Origin: Mangifera indica
Lineage: Eukaryota > Streptophyta > Magnoliopsida > Sapindales > Anacardiaceae
NCBI RefSeq assembly: GCF_011075055.1
Contig: NC_058151.1
Span: 2,331,001-2,395,000 of the forward strand
Reading direction: 5' to 3'
Length of the DNA stretch: 64,000 nt
A program made the position numbers and the translations under genes. Positions 37,101-49,110 of the stretch are shown piece by piece. Every line of letters begins with the position of its first letter. The first letter of the stretch is position 1. Below the pieces are notes generated by a model. That model did not search any database. It was not told the DNA's origin and saw only the letters and a list, made by a program, of their open reading frames with translations.

Positions 37101-37226
37101 AAGGAAGAAAACAAGTGCAATAGAATAGAGGTTGGTTAGTTTCTTGAAGAGAAATATAGTGCCAAAAGTGGTGTTTTTCGAAGGCTTAAATGTGGGATTG
37201 TATGGTTGGTGAGGAGAACCCGCCAT
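34149..37226 (-). CDS. PMT15: Probable Golgi methyltransferase PMT15 (DUF248/putative SAM methyltransferase)
   Basis: Six exons: 36510-37226, 35475-35685, 35101-35398, 34618-35010, 34458-34535 and 34149-34374. They total 1,923 nt and encode 640 residues. It is a type II membrane protein: a short cytosolic tail, then an anchor at about 33-51 ([19 protein letters not shown]). The luminal part has the family cysteine motifs ([34 protein letters not shown]), a SAM-binding loop [14 protein letters not shown], and [20 protein letters not shown] in the second half. This family is thought to methylate cell-wall polysaccharides such as pectin in the Golgi; QUA2/TSD2 is the best-known member. Wording such as [17 protein letters not shown] and [17 protein letters not shown] fits PMT15/PMT16 best. 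All internal splice phases agree. A CATAAATA motif about 50 bp upstream may be the TATA box. Confidence 0.95.
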
Positions 37227-38739
37227 GGCTGCTTGCTTAAGCGAGTAAGAGTAAATGGCTGCTGCTTCTGCTGCGTATTTATGGTAAAGAGAAGAAGAGA
37301 AATAGGTTGACGATGAAGTTAATCATGTGGATTATGAGTTTGAGCAAAGATTAAATTATTCATAAAAGCTTTTAAAATTTCAACAAGGAGAGAGTAGAGA
37401 ACATGTAGGTTGTGGGAAGATGGAGAGCAATGGCAAATGACAAAGGGAGACTCATCGTTTACTGGTTTAGGAAATTGAAAACTAATATTAATTTAATTAG
37501 GTGTGTTAATTAATGTGAGATTTGGAAGGTTTAGGCTAGTTAATCCTGTCCAGTTGAGGTTTTAAAAGCAATTAAATTGTAAATACAAACAGTGGTGGAT
37601 TCCAGCGGCGACGGAAAATGTTAATCCCAAATCTTTCTCATATTGTAGTCTCGTAATTAATATCCTATGTTGCAATTTCATATAAATAAAAATACTACGG
37701 GTATTTAAAGATATATTTAATTAATATAATAAATAATATTATATATATAAATAAATTATTTAAACTTTTATTTATAATTTGATATACATGTAATTTTATT
37801 TTAATACGATATAATATATATCATATGATATAATACGTACTTTATGATATAATGTATATTACTAATATAAATCGATAAATATTTTTTTAAAAAAATAAAT
37901 ATCTAATATAGATGTATGTGAGAAATTTCAAATTTACAGGGATGTTCCTACGATACGATAAGATACATTATACACAAAATTTTGTTTTTTATACATGATT
38001 CGGCTACCAAAGTGGTGATGGCATGATATTATGTAATAAAACTATATATCCACACTTTTGAGTTTTTATTTGAGTGTATACATAATGTGTCATAATATAA
38101 TTTAATGGGTTTAAATTAAAAATAAAGTATCATTCAATCATATAAAAATACATTTTTTGTATACCTAATTATATACTCAAAATTATATACAAATACATCT
38201 TTTATCATGTTGTTTATTATTTGCGTGTATCCATTAATTAAAAATAAATACAAAAATCTGAAACATATTGGATATAAATGAAGTTGCTTTTATTAATAAA
38301 ATTATATGTACCCGTTTTGAATACATAAATATGTATACACTTATATATGTTATCATTAGATAATTTTAAATTAAATATTAAACAATACCTAATTATGTGA
38401 TAACATATATAAATATGTATATATTTATATACCCAAAATAGTTCTGCATGGCAAGAATGTTGTTTCTAGGTTATCTTAGGTGATTCTCCAACAACAACAA
38501 TTTTCGATCTAAGAGAACTTTTTTCTAAAAGAGATTTTGAAACTATATTTATAAAAATATTATGCAAATATAAGTGAGGCCAATGGAAATTTTATGAATT
38601 CAAATTCATTTTATGAATATCGATACGTGGGTATATCAAATGATTATTTTGAAAGGATCAAATTTTGTTTTTTTTATTGAAATTATTAAATTTTTATATT
38701 TTCTTATTAAATAAATCAAATTTTCAAATTTGTCTATAT

Positions 38740-39370
38740 AAGGTACCAAACCTTTAGTATTTTTTATTAAGAATATTGAACATAAAATTGTTGATTTTGT
38801 TTTATTTTAGAAATAAGATAATTAGTTTGGTATTTTCAATGAAAAATAGTAAAAGTTTAATAAATACCAAATTTTTAATATTTTCTATAAAGAATGTGGA
38901 ACAAATATAATTAAAAATTGTTAAATTTATTTTACTTTGGAAGTAAAATAATTAATTTGGTAATTTCATTAAGAAATAGTGAAAGTTTATAAAGTACCAA
39001 ATTTTTAACATTTCCTATTAAGAATTCCAAACAAATATAATTAAAATTATAAATTTTATTTTATTTGGAAGGAAGGTGAGCAATTTGGTGCCCTTATTAA
39101 GAAATAATAAAGTTTAATAGGCATCAAACTTTTAATATTTCTTATTAAGAATATCGAATAAATACAATTATAATTATTAGTTTTATTTCATTTTAGAATA
39201 AGGTAATTAATTTAATACCTTCTTTAATAAATAGTAAAAGTTTAATAGATACTAAACTTTTAGTATTTTTTATTAAGATTATCAATCAAACACAATTAAA
39301 ATTGTTTATTTTATTTTATAAATCAAATAATTAATTTGGTATTTTCATTAGAAATAGTGGAAGTTTAACA
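38740..39370. repeat. AT-rich tandem array, about 5 units of 122-130 bp
   Basis: Unit starts of the form TACCAAA(C/T)TTTTA occur at about 38744, 38866, 38996, 39123 and 39251. Each unit then runs through TATTAAGAAT, an AACAAATATAATTAAAAT-like block, TTTATTTTA, TAATTTGGTA and AGAAATAGT. The units differ from one another by many substitutions. No coding capacity was seen. Confidence 0.75.
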
Positions 39371-40146
39371 AATTAAAAAAAATTTGAAAGTTTTTTTTTA
39401 TATTTTTTATATTGTGTATTATATTTGTATATTGAATTATAAGATACGTCTTTTAAAAAATAAAATAATTAAAAATTCAAATTAACACGTTATAATTTTG
39501 AAAAATATCACAAATGCTCATAAAAAATTAAAAATTTTCATATACACATCTATTATATAATTATCTTCTTTAAAAAAAATATATCGATACATCTTAGTAA
39601 TATCTATAATATTATATAATATATTTATTATATTATATTAATTAAATATATTTTATAATATATATTATCATTTACCTATATTATATAATAACTGTTTTTA
39701 TTCAATGGGATAAATGAAGCCCACAATAATCAGAAGCCCTTTTTTATAGTTAGCCCAAAATACATTTGAAAAAAAGTCATCTCGTGTTTTGGGCCGAAGG
39801 AAGTCCAAACATTGTGTTCCGTATTGCTTTTGGTGAAAGTAATTGAATTATAAATTAATATTATAATGAGAATAAATTAATATATATAAATAAATTATAC
39901 AAACTTATATATATAAACAGATATAATAATTTATAATTAGATAATATAATTATTTATTTTTAATTTAAAATAATATAATCAAATATTATCTTATAAAATT
40001 ATATAAATAAATTTATATAATTTATTTATATAAATAATATTACTCTTTTAATATTATTTAAGTGACCATCATTAACAAAAGTCTCAAATATTTGAAATAT
40101 ACAAATTAAAGATACTCAATTTTTTGCTGGCTGACATATCATAAGT

Positions 40147-40274
40147 GACATTTCTGAGCAACTGGCTGACCTGAAAGGACTAATGATAAAGAGTACATGT
40201 TACACATATGACATTTTTGGGCAACTTGAGCCAACCAGCTGACCTGAAAGGACATATGATGAGGAGTACATGTT
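40147..40274. repeat. Tandem duplication, about 62-66-bp unit, two copies
   Basis: GTGACATTTCTGAGCAAC at about 40147 and TGACATTTTTGGGCAAC at about 40209 each lead into GCTGACCTGAAAGGAC and GAGTACATGTT. The second copy has a small insertion (TTGAGCCAACCA). Confidence 0.8.
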
Positions 40275-40281
40275 TTATATA

Positions 40282-41666
40282 GGCTAAAACACTTAGGGTG
40301 CATTTGGTTGGCAGTAGGTAATCTATCTTTTATTTTCTTGTTTGGTTTATCAGTAATAAAATATTACAGTAATCTTCTATTACCAATGCTGACGTGGTAG
40401 GTAATATAGGTGATAATTTGATTACCACATTTACCTTAGGTATTTAAAGATTACTGGGGTAATCTTGAGTTTATTATAGAAAAATTATTATTTATTAATT
40501 TTTTGAGATAAAAATAAATTTATTTTTAATTAATATGATAAAAAATATTTAAAAATAATTATATTCAAAGACATTTAAATAAAATAATTTACTAGTAATC
40601 TTTTATTACCTTTAACCAAACACAATAATTATTTATATCTATCAAATTTTATCAAACATAGTAATCATTTATACCCAGTAATCTTCTAAGTAATCTATCT
40701 TCAAGGTAATCTTTCTATTTTAGTAATCAAACATTACCCAAACCAAACGCCCCCTTATTCCCACCCAAGGTATAGTGAATACCATTGCCACCCACCAACT
40801 TTCAACAATCCAACACCCACCCATAGTTTGGAAAACTAACACCTATCCTCCAAAATTAAGATAAGATTAAGGAAAAAATCATCATTTAATAATAATATTT
40901 AATTTTATATCATTTTACCCCTTTAATTTGAAAAACTAATAATTTTGCCCAAAATTAAGTTTTGAAAAATGACATTTTTTCCCTATTTAGGGTTTCCGAT
41001 CTCCCCAACGAATTTTCGGCTAACGATGGCCGATCTCTCTCTTTCTTGGTGTCGTCACTCCCTCCGGTGTTCAATATTGGATTGACGACGTTTGGATTCG
41101 ATAAAATTCAGATGAAGAGTCGAAACTCTTTGTCTAGATCTTCATTGTCCAAAAGAAGTCAGTTTCGTCTAGACGATGATGATGGTCTAGATAAGGAGAT
41201 CAGTCTCTTTTGGACCATCGTCGTCATCCAGATGAAGTGGACTTCGTCTGGAAGATGAAGATCTAGATGAAGAGTTTTGACTCTTCGTCTGGATTCTATC
41301 GAATCAGAATCCAGACGTTGTCGATCCAATATTAAACACCGGAGGGAGAGACGACATCGGGAGGGAGACAGATCGGCCATCGTTGGCCGAAAATTCGTCA
41401 ACGAAATTGGAAACCCTAGGTAGGGGGAAAATGTCACTTTTCAAAACTTAATTTTGGGTGAAATTGTTAGTTTTTCAAATTAAAGGGGTAAAATGATATA
41501 AATGTTAAATGTTATTGTTAAATGTGATTTTGCCCTTAATTTTATCTTAATTTTGGAGGGTAAGTATTAGTTTTCCAAACCATAGGTGGGTGTTTAGGTT
41601 TTTGAAAGTTAGTGGGTGGAAATTTGAAAATTCATTATACCTTGGGTGGGAATAAGTCTTTTGGCC
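40282..41666. mobile_element. Foldback element interrupted by a Tourist-like MITE
   Basis: The right end is ACCTTGGGTGGGAATAAGTC followed by TTTTGGCC. Its reverse complement matches GGCTAAAACACTTA (40282-40295) joined to TTATTCCCACCCAAGG (from 40755), so the left terminus is split by the MITE at 40296-40754. Without the MITE the element is about 923 bp and almost wholly palindromic. Arms share TTTTGGCCGAAAATTCGT-like and GTCGTCATCCAGATGAAG-like blocks. The open frames 40962-41258 and 41159-41437 are by-products of the palindrome. The flanks (TTTTATATA and TTTTATTATA) suggest an imperfect target duplication. Confidence 0.72.
40296..40754. mobile_element. Tourist-like (PIF/Harbinger) MITE
   Basis: Length 459 bp. 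The terminal inverted repeats are GGGTGCATTTGGTTGGCAG on the left and GGGGGCGTTTGGTTTGGGT read inward from the right. It is flanked on both sides by TTA (40293-40295 and 40755-40757), the usual PIF/Harbinger target duplication. The interior is AT-rich with repeated GTAATCT motifs and no coding region. Confidence 0.85.
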
Positions 41667-43236
41667 TTTTATTATATATATAAAAAATAAAATTATACAC
41701 ACAAATAATTGTATATATAAAATATGATATATTTTTTATAATTAAGTATTAATTCTTTTAATTTTAATTATTTAATTATATAATAATATATTATTATTTA
41801 TAAATAAAATTATGTTTATAATATTACTCATATATTATATAAAATTATTATTTTTTATTGAATTTGGCTGAGTCCTAGGGTGATGGACCGCTTTGGCTAA
41901 TTTTAATTTCTTTATGAAAGTAAAGTTTTGGTTAAATTTAGCAGAATCTCGGGGATTTGGTCGGAATATAGTAATAATAATAATTTTAAAAAAAATTTGG
42001 CCGGATTTTGCTAAAAACAAGTTTTTCAAACATAGGTTAGAATTGACTGAAATTGGCCGACACCGCAGAAATTGGCAAAATTCCACACGAAATCGATTAT
42101 GGAAACAATAAAATAATGTTATATGAGTATATATTTAATTTATATTATTATATTATTAAATAATTTTAAATTAAAAATAAAATAATATTTAATCATATAT
42201 TGATGTATATAAATATATATTTATTTATATTTTTCAAATAAGTATAAATAATATCACTCTTTTAAAAAGTAAATTTGTTTTAATCCAACCAAATCTTACG
42301 GCATTGGTAAAAAACTGACTTTAACTTTTATATTAAACCTAAGTTTTTTGGTAGAATCCAATCAAAACAAAAACGATACAACTTGTAGTCGTCATCAACG
42401 CTTTTAGAATTGAATCAGATATCAACCAAGTGAAAGAAATTATTTGGTCTAATCGATAGTCGGATCGACTAATCAGTAGTTAGACTGGTTAACTGTTTAA
42501 AAATAATATTCAAAATTTTTTTTTGTATAATTTATAATTAAATATATAATTTAACTTATTTAAAATTAAAATAAGCTTCATTTGATAGCATATATATTTA
42601 AACATGACAAATAAAGTTTTAGTTCAAGTTTTCATAACAAATTTTTGAAAAAAAAATTAATTTTTCATATTGATCAAGTCAAACTCAATTTTATACACAA
42701 TCCAGTCAGTTTAGTTAGTAATTGACGATTTAACTAATCAAACCGACTGATTTAATTTGATTTTTAAAACCATAATCGCCATTACACTAACAACAACCCA
42801 ATAATTCATTCACACTTTTTTCAACAAATTGCCAGTACTTCAACTAATTACTAGTACAAAAACTAGTATTTCCACTTGATTTTGGCACAAATAGAAGGTG
42901 GGTTTTAGTTTAAGGTTAAAAGGTTTGAATTTTCACAATGAATGGAAGGTTAAGTTAGGGTTCAAGAAGATGGGGGAATAGTATAACCTCATGAGGACTA
43001 TAATGATACTTTCAGATTTTACTGGATTGCAGTTAAGTATGCTTCAAACCTAAGGAGTACCATGCGTATCCCATGGCTTGAAAGACAAGGTAAACGTTAA
43101 TTAAATAATGAGCTTTTAAATTATTAAAATAAGTTTTGAATTGTGAAATTGTGATGGATTTTGTGTTTAAAGCAAACAATTGGTTGCATGGCTGTGGTTT
43201 TGACACAATGGAAGTCTCAATGAATGTTTGGAGAAT

Positions 43237-43953
43237 GAGTCCAAGGGCTATTTTTCACCCAGGTTTTGATGCAATCCTACGGTTATACTCATAGAGTTTA
43301 AAAAATTTAAAGTCTCACCTATAAATCATCTAAAGGTTAAATTTTTCTGTTAGAGATAGAGGTAAAATTATTATTTTATTAATAATATTTAAAAAAATAT
43401 AAAATTTACTATATTTCCTTCCTAAGTTTTAAAAACCAACAATTTCATTCATACTTAAAATTTTCTAACTTTGAAAAGTCATATTTTCATCTCAAAACTT
43501 AAGGTTTTTTTCTTCTCCCCTTCAACCACCATCTTCGATGTCAACGACCTCCTCTCTCCACTCTAAATCGATGGTCGGTGTAAAAAAAACAATTTGGAAT
43601 ATACCTCTTCGTCTTCGTTGAAGAGATCTGTTCTATATCGCTTCTCCTAGGTTGACCACCGATTTTCGATGAAAATAAAAGATTATTGTCACCGAAGATG
43701 GTGGGTAGAGGGATGAAGAAAAAATTTGAGAGAGAAGATGTGATTTTTTAAAATTAAAAAACTTTTGACAAAGGTGAAATTATTAATTTTTAAAACTTAG
43801 GAAGAATATATAATAAATTTATTTTTTTAATATTATTAATAAAATAATGATTTTATCTCTACCTTTAATAAAAAAAATTTATCTTAATTAATTTATAGGT
43901 GAAACTTTAAAAATATATCCAAACTTGGGCGGGAAATAGTCCTTTGTCCCTCG
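43237..43953. mobile_element. Foldback element with 7-bp direct repeats at its borders
   Basis: Ends: GAGTCCAAGGGCTATTTTTC on the left and GAGGGACAAAGGACTATTTC read inward from the right. It is flanked by GGAGAAT at 43230-43236 and again at 43954-43960, a perfect 7-bp direct repeat. The interior is palindromic, with CCACCATCTTCG on the left and CGAAGATGGTGG on the right. It is 717 bp long and non-coding. Confidence 0.72.
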
Positions 43954-44681
43954 GAGAATTTGCTTTGGAGAAATAAAAGTAGAAGACTTGGAGAAGGGAG
44001 AGGAAGAAAAGTTCGTCTAGCATGAATATGTAGGCCATGATTTGCGAATTATTAGATGGAGACAAGTAGGCACTCTGAGGAGCACTAATACTGGGAATGA
44101 CAAAAGACTCCTCCCAATCGGTCCCCGCCTTGCATAATCCTACTGATATTTATTTTGAAGCACGTCATGAAAACGAAGTGTCCATTTTACACTTGATGTA
44201 CTGCATGCCTCCTATGCTCATATCATGGCAGTTTGAATCATTATGTTTTCATATTAGACATAATTCATGGTTAAAATCACTTCTTGCTCAAATTCAGTCA
44301 CTCTATAAAACCATTTCAAACTTCAGCTTTGTTTCCAAAAAATTTGTGAGTCTTTTGAATTCCTTGGTTTTTCGCAAACCCTAATCATTCACAACATCTG
44401 CACTGAAGAAAGTCATCCTCGACATAGAAGGAGCAAATCCATTGAATCGCATTTAATCAATCTGTTATCTATCCTGTCAAAATTATAGGCCACATAAATG
44501 GGGAGCATAGCACATCTTTGCAATTAAGACTTGGCATGTGTGCACCCCTGTATGCAGGAAAAATCTGACATCTAAAATTAATTGTGCACATCTTATTCCA
44601 TCTACTCGACAAGACCCATAAAGTCGTCGTAAGGTCATCGACTTGAGTTCTCCCTCACCAAGTTGTAGATTTTTTGTTCTT

Positions 44682-45681
44682 GGCCAAATGACTTGTTTCC
44701 ATGAAAGGTATAGTATAAATCCAAATTTATCTTTATTAATTTTTAAAAATTTAAAAATTTATTTATTTATTAGTTTTAATTATTATAATCAGAAATAAAA
44801 TTATTATTTAAATATTTTTATTTAAACAAAGAAGAAAATTTTTCTTTCTTAATTTTAAAAGTTAACTAATTCTCTCCTAACTTGATTTTAAAAAATTAAT
44901 TATTTACCCCCATCATATATAATTTTTAGAGTTTTCTATTTTAGAATGAATAATCATCTTTCTCAAACATTGAAATATTATACTTATACCCTAAAAACTT
45001 TATTTTATCTTTTTAGCTATCGTTCTTCTTATCGTTTCTCTTTAGCAGCATCTCCTCTCTTTCTCCCGTGGTTTCCCGAAGCTAAACCATAAAAAATTTG
45101 ATTGAAATGGTGAGATTTTCGAGCACAACACCCCTTGAAATGATGACAAATCGCAACGAAGATCGATACGAAACATTGATCTTCAATGTCCCTTATCTGT
45201 AGGAAACACCGATCTGAGTTTTCTAAAGACCAAGAATGCCAAAGATCGGCGTTTCACATCGATTTTTGTCACAATTCTTCGTCATTTCAAGAAGCTCTGT
45301 GTGCAAAAATTCAGCCATTTCGGTCGGTCTTAGTGGTCATCTACAACAGAGGAAGTTGCAACTAGTATCGATGGTCATCTGCGATAGAAGAAGAAGGTAG
45401 GCTATTGTCGGAGAAAGCTTGTTGGAGAAGGAAAGTAAAAGAGAAACCCTAGAGGCTAAATGGTCACTTTTCAAACTTAGATGCGAGGAAACTTATTAGT
45501 TTTTAAACCTTTAAGAGAACTATAATAAAGTTTTAGTTTTTTTAATATTTTTAACTAGATGACGATTTTACCCCTAACTATAATAGTTAAAACTAACAGA
45601 TGATGAGTATTTGGATTTAGAAAGTTCATGGGGGTGAGTTGGGTTTACACTAAACCTTGGGTGGGAATTATTCATTAGACC
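44682..45681. mobile_element. Foldback element, about 1,000 bp
   Basis: Starts GGCCAAATGACTTGTTTCCA and ends AAACCTTGGGTGGGAATTAT followed by TCATTAGACC, with the same ordered A/T and core blocks as the other family members. The core carries a further palindrome (CCTTATCTGTAGGAAACACC region). Target duplication not clear. Confidence 0.62.
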
Positions 45682-46904
45682 ATTTTTCTTTTATGATCTG
45701 AAAATCATCTAAATTCAATTCTTATTTAAAAAAAAAAACGGAAAGTTTACCGTGGCTTTCACCTAATTAATTGAGTACGAAAGTTTCTGCAGGGTCACCA
45801 AGTTTGAACATGGCTGAATTTGACCATCGCAATATAGATCAGCACTTAATAATAGAGGCTGGCAGCCTGTAGCTCAAACTGACTGCTGATGCAGTAAGTT
45901 TTGGAGGTTCTTCAAGTTGCTTTCAATAATTATAGGACATGTATTGTAAGAAAAAAGCAATAAGCGCCCATGCATGCTGCGTGGACGTTCATACCAACGG
46001 AGATGGTAATTTGGTCAGTAAAATTGTGTCTTCAATCCACTCCTTTCCAACAAAGACAGGGATGGGATGATTAGACTCTCATAAACAAAGATGAAGATAA
46101 GTATATTTCTAATTCATCTCTTCTCTTATTTGTTTTTTCTCTATATATTCCCTAAACATTTGTATATTGAATAACTCTTAAAAGTTTTAAATTATTACAA
46201 ATATATTTTAACACAATTATTTTTTTATTTTTTTATTAGAAATCGTGATATAATTATAATAATTTAAGATTTTTAAAAATAATTTAATATATATAAGTTT
46301 AGAAAATATGTAGATTAAGAGACGAATCAGAAAGAAAATGAATTGGGATGGGGACAACTCAAGGATGCATTTATCCCTAATCTCGTTTATATTTCTATCT
46401 TTATCAGACAATCTCTCCATATTCCCAAAGGGGTGGGTTGATAACTCGATTTTATAGATCGAATTATCATCTCTATTGTTTAACAAATAATTTGCATGCA
46501 GCTTGTTTCATGTTAATATGTTAATTTAAAGACACCTTTCCGTGCCGAAATGGGTAGGCTGATAATTTGTCTAAAATATATTCTTGTCACCTACAAAAGA
46601 AACAAATCTATTAATGAATTGATCTTGTCCAAAGTAAAATTCGCATGCAATTCTACACTCAGAAGAAATGCCTGTCCATGAAATTAACTAAGCTAATCTG
46701 TACAATATATTTAAAGAAAATGGATTTAGCCTCAATTTTTATCGATATAAAAGATAGCGTTTTGCTTATAAATTACAGAGTGTAAAGGAAACTTTATTTA
46801 GAGAATCAGACAACAGCCTGCAGTTAAAACTGAAAAACTACAGCTCTAAATTGATAACATACCAAAATCACACTAATGTTGAAAAAAAAATCAACTCTGC
46901 TGAT

Positions 46905-49054
46905 TCAAGGGGCAATAAAACTATCCGTCCTACACCTTTGTTTCGGAATTACCACAAGAGGTTCCAGCTTCAGCAATGTCACTCCGAATTTCTCATTCAT
47001 ATCAACCTCCTGGGGTTTCATTTTTTCTGGAAGAGACCACTCAAAGTGATGAATTAAAGATGCCAAAGCCAGCTGCACCTGCCTGATTGCCATCGGCATG
47101 CCTGCACAAATTTTCCTTCCACTACCAAACGGGAGGTACTGAAAGTCAGAGCCTTTGTAATCCAAACTAGAATTCATAAACCTCTCTGGTTTAAAACTCA
47201 AAGGCTCTTTCCATATGGTAGGGTCTCTTGCAATCGCCCATACGTTCACAAAAACTTGAGAATCTTTAGGAATGGTGTATTTCATCACTTCACAATCTTC
47301 TATCGCTCTATGTGGTAGCAGAAGTGGCGCTGGAGGGTGTAATCTCAAAGTTTCCTTGACGCATGCATACAAGTAGGGAAGATTTGCCAGATGTTCCTCT
47401 CTTACAAAATCTTCAGAGATCTCCTGTGACAACTCATTCCGAAGTTTCTCCATGGTTTCTGGGTTCTTCAGCAGTTCTGCCAAGGCCCATTCTACTGTTG
47501 AGGTGGTGCTATCAGACACTGCCGCTAAAAGTTCCTGAAATGTTTACAATAAATTACATCAGTTTTCACCTATGTAGCGCCAAAATGGAAAGACGAAAAC
47601 GGAATAATTCTAACGTATTTTTTAAAAAACATAAGAAATAGATGCGTGAAAAAACGTATAAATGTAAATATTTTTTAATAATAATAAAGTTTATAAGAAA
47701 ATACAAAACTTGTATTTCTTTTGAAAAAAATAAAGTAATTTTTTAATAACAATAAAATATATATTCAATCAATTTGATTTATCAATTAACAATTAAATAA
47801 ATAATATATATCAAATTTGGTTAAACCAAATTTTGAGAGTTTATGGATAATTAAAAAAGCTAAAGATGGAAAAAAAAGTAAGTTTTAACATGTTGAAGAA
47901 GAAAAAGCTTCAAATATTAAAGAGGAGGGAAGACGAAATTAAGTTTAGGATTCGAAGTTATAAAGAAAAGTGATACATGAATTCAATTTTTAATCTATTA
48001 AAAAAAAAATGTTTCAATTTGGAGATATTTCGGAAATGATGGAAACGTTTCCAAAATGCAAAAGCCATGGGGTAAGTTTCAGTGCTTCCTAGGTTTTCAC
48101 TGTAATTACTTTAGTCTAAAGAAGAGAGAGAGAGAGAGGGGGGGAGAGAGAGCATACCACAAATACAAAACTGATTTGTTCATCAGAAAATCCACAGTCG
48201 AGCAAAACGTCCAAAAAATCTCTGTTCTTACTTGGATGATCATCGTTTCTTCTTTCTCTTCTCTCTTTTATTGTGCTATCCCAAATACTGCACATTTTTT
48301 TAACACACACATCGGCCTTTCTCTTCAGACCCTGAAGGTCTAAAGCACCCAGTATTGGATACAGATCTGATATATTTGGTGCTGTCCATAGCTCCATCAT
48401 GTCTCTTACAAGCCCAGCCATTTTTTTACTTTCTACTCCTCCGAAAGCTAAGAAATCTTTCGACAAGTAAATATTTGACAAGGAGTTGAAAGTATTAACA
48501 AACAAGACTTCCCGAATTTGCACCGTTTGTCCTTCCTTTGAACCCAGAAACTTAACCAGTTCAGTTACCTTTTTTTCTCTTATATGCGACTGCCCATCAA
48601 CAATTTTTGACCCGAAAAGCTCATTTCTCATGAGATTTCTGAAATTCTTCCACTCTTCGGAGCACTCGAAGGTCCAAGCAATGGAGTCCCGATTGTACTT
48701 AGGCTCTCTTGCAAATGACACATGAGGCACGTGCCTTCCTGAGAGTTCTCTGTCGTGGGTCTTGAGTATGGCAGCCGCGGCAGCCGGAGAGGAGCCGACA
48801 ATGACAAGCTGAGTTCCAAGACGGATGGAAATGAGAGGGCCATAAATCTCGGAGATTTGAGCCATTGAGACATGTGGCTTGTCACCAATGAGGGGAAGGT
48901 TGCCTATGATTGGCCATGGTTTTGGACCTGGTGGAAGCCTAATTCTAACTAGATTTTTTGAAAATTTGTGCTTCAAGACGATTAGAAAGAGAGGAAAAAG
49001 GAGCAAGAAAGGGAGAGACAGATATGTTTCCACTGGTATAAGTTTGGAAGCCAT
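46905..49054 (-). CDS. Cytochrome P450, CYP80-like
   Basis: Two exons, 48158-49054 and 46905-47534, joined in phase 0 across the usual single intron of A-type P450s. They encode 508 residues. An N-terminal membrane anchor (about 9-28) is followed by the proline hinge LPPGPKPWPIIGN. The K-helix ETLR (360-363), PERF (415-418) and heme loop FGSGRKICAG (heme ligand Cys442) are all intact. The wording GPLISIRLGTQLVIVGSSPA and ECSEEWKNFRNLMRNELFGS resembles CYP80 enzymes annotated as N-methylcoclaurine 3'-hydroxylase-like. CYP76 is the nearest alternative, and the substrate cannot be read from the sequence. In the I-helix the usual (A/G)GxDT(T/S) motif reads AVSDST (304-309), with valine at the conserved glycine. 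The ATG at 49054 is preferred because a TATA box at about 49105 would leave the in-frame ATG at 49087 outside the transcript. Confidence 0.9.
48124..48152. repeat. (GA)n tract inside the P450 intron, next to the donor site
   Basis: A run of GA units with a central G run. On the coding strand it is a CT/C tract beginning about five bases after the GT of the intron. Confidence 0.85.
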
Positions 49055-49100
49055 AGTTTGCCTGAAAATATTGCTGTGCTTAGACATTTACGAGTAGTGG

Positions 49101-49110
49101 ATATATATAG
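49101..49110 (-). promoter_or_regulatory. TATA box of the P450 gene
   Basis: CTATATATAT on the minus strand, about 50 bp upstream of the preferred ATG. Transcription would start near 49075. Confidence 0.55.

Larger units (their letters stand above)
37230..46904. other. 9.7-kb repeat-rich intergenic region
   Basis: After about 400 bp of PMT15-like promoter the sequence is dominated by A/T tracts and repeats. Named parts: a tandem array at 38740-39370, a tandem duplication at 40147-40274, a foldback element with a nested Tourist-like MITE (40282-41666), and foldback elements at 43237-43953 and 44682-45681. A further MITE-like inverted stretch lies at about 46050-46450. The open frame 44097-44384 shows no domain, and no gene was recognised. 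The last few hundred bases include the P450 gene 3' UTR. Confidence 0.6.

Noticed and set aside
38740..39370. CRISPR-like array
   Set aside because: The units are contiguous with no unique spacers, and the host is a plant. It is an ordinary tandem repeat.
40962..41437. Open frames on both strands at the centre of a foldback element
   Set aside because: They are mirror images produced by the inverted repeat and have no recognisable domain.
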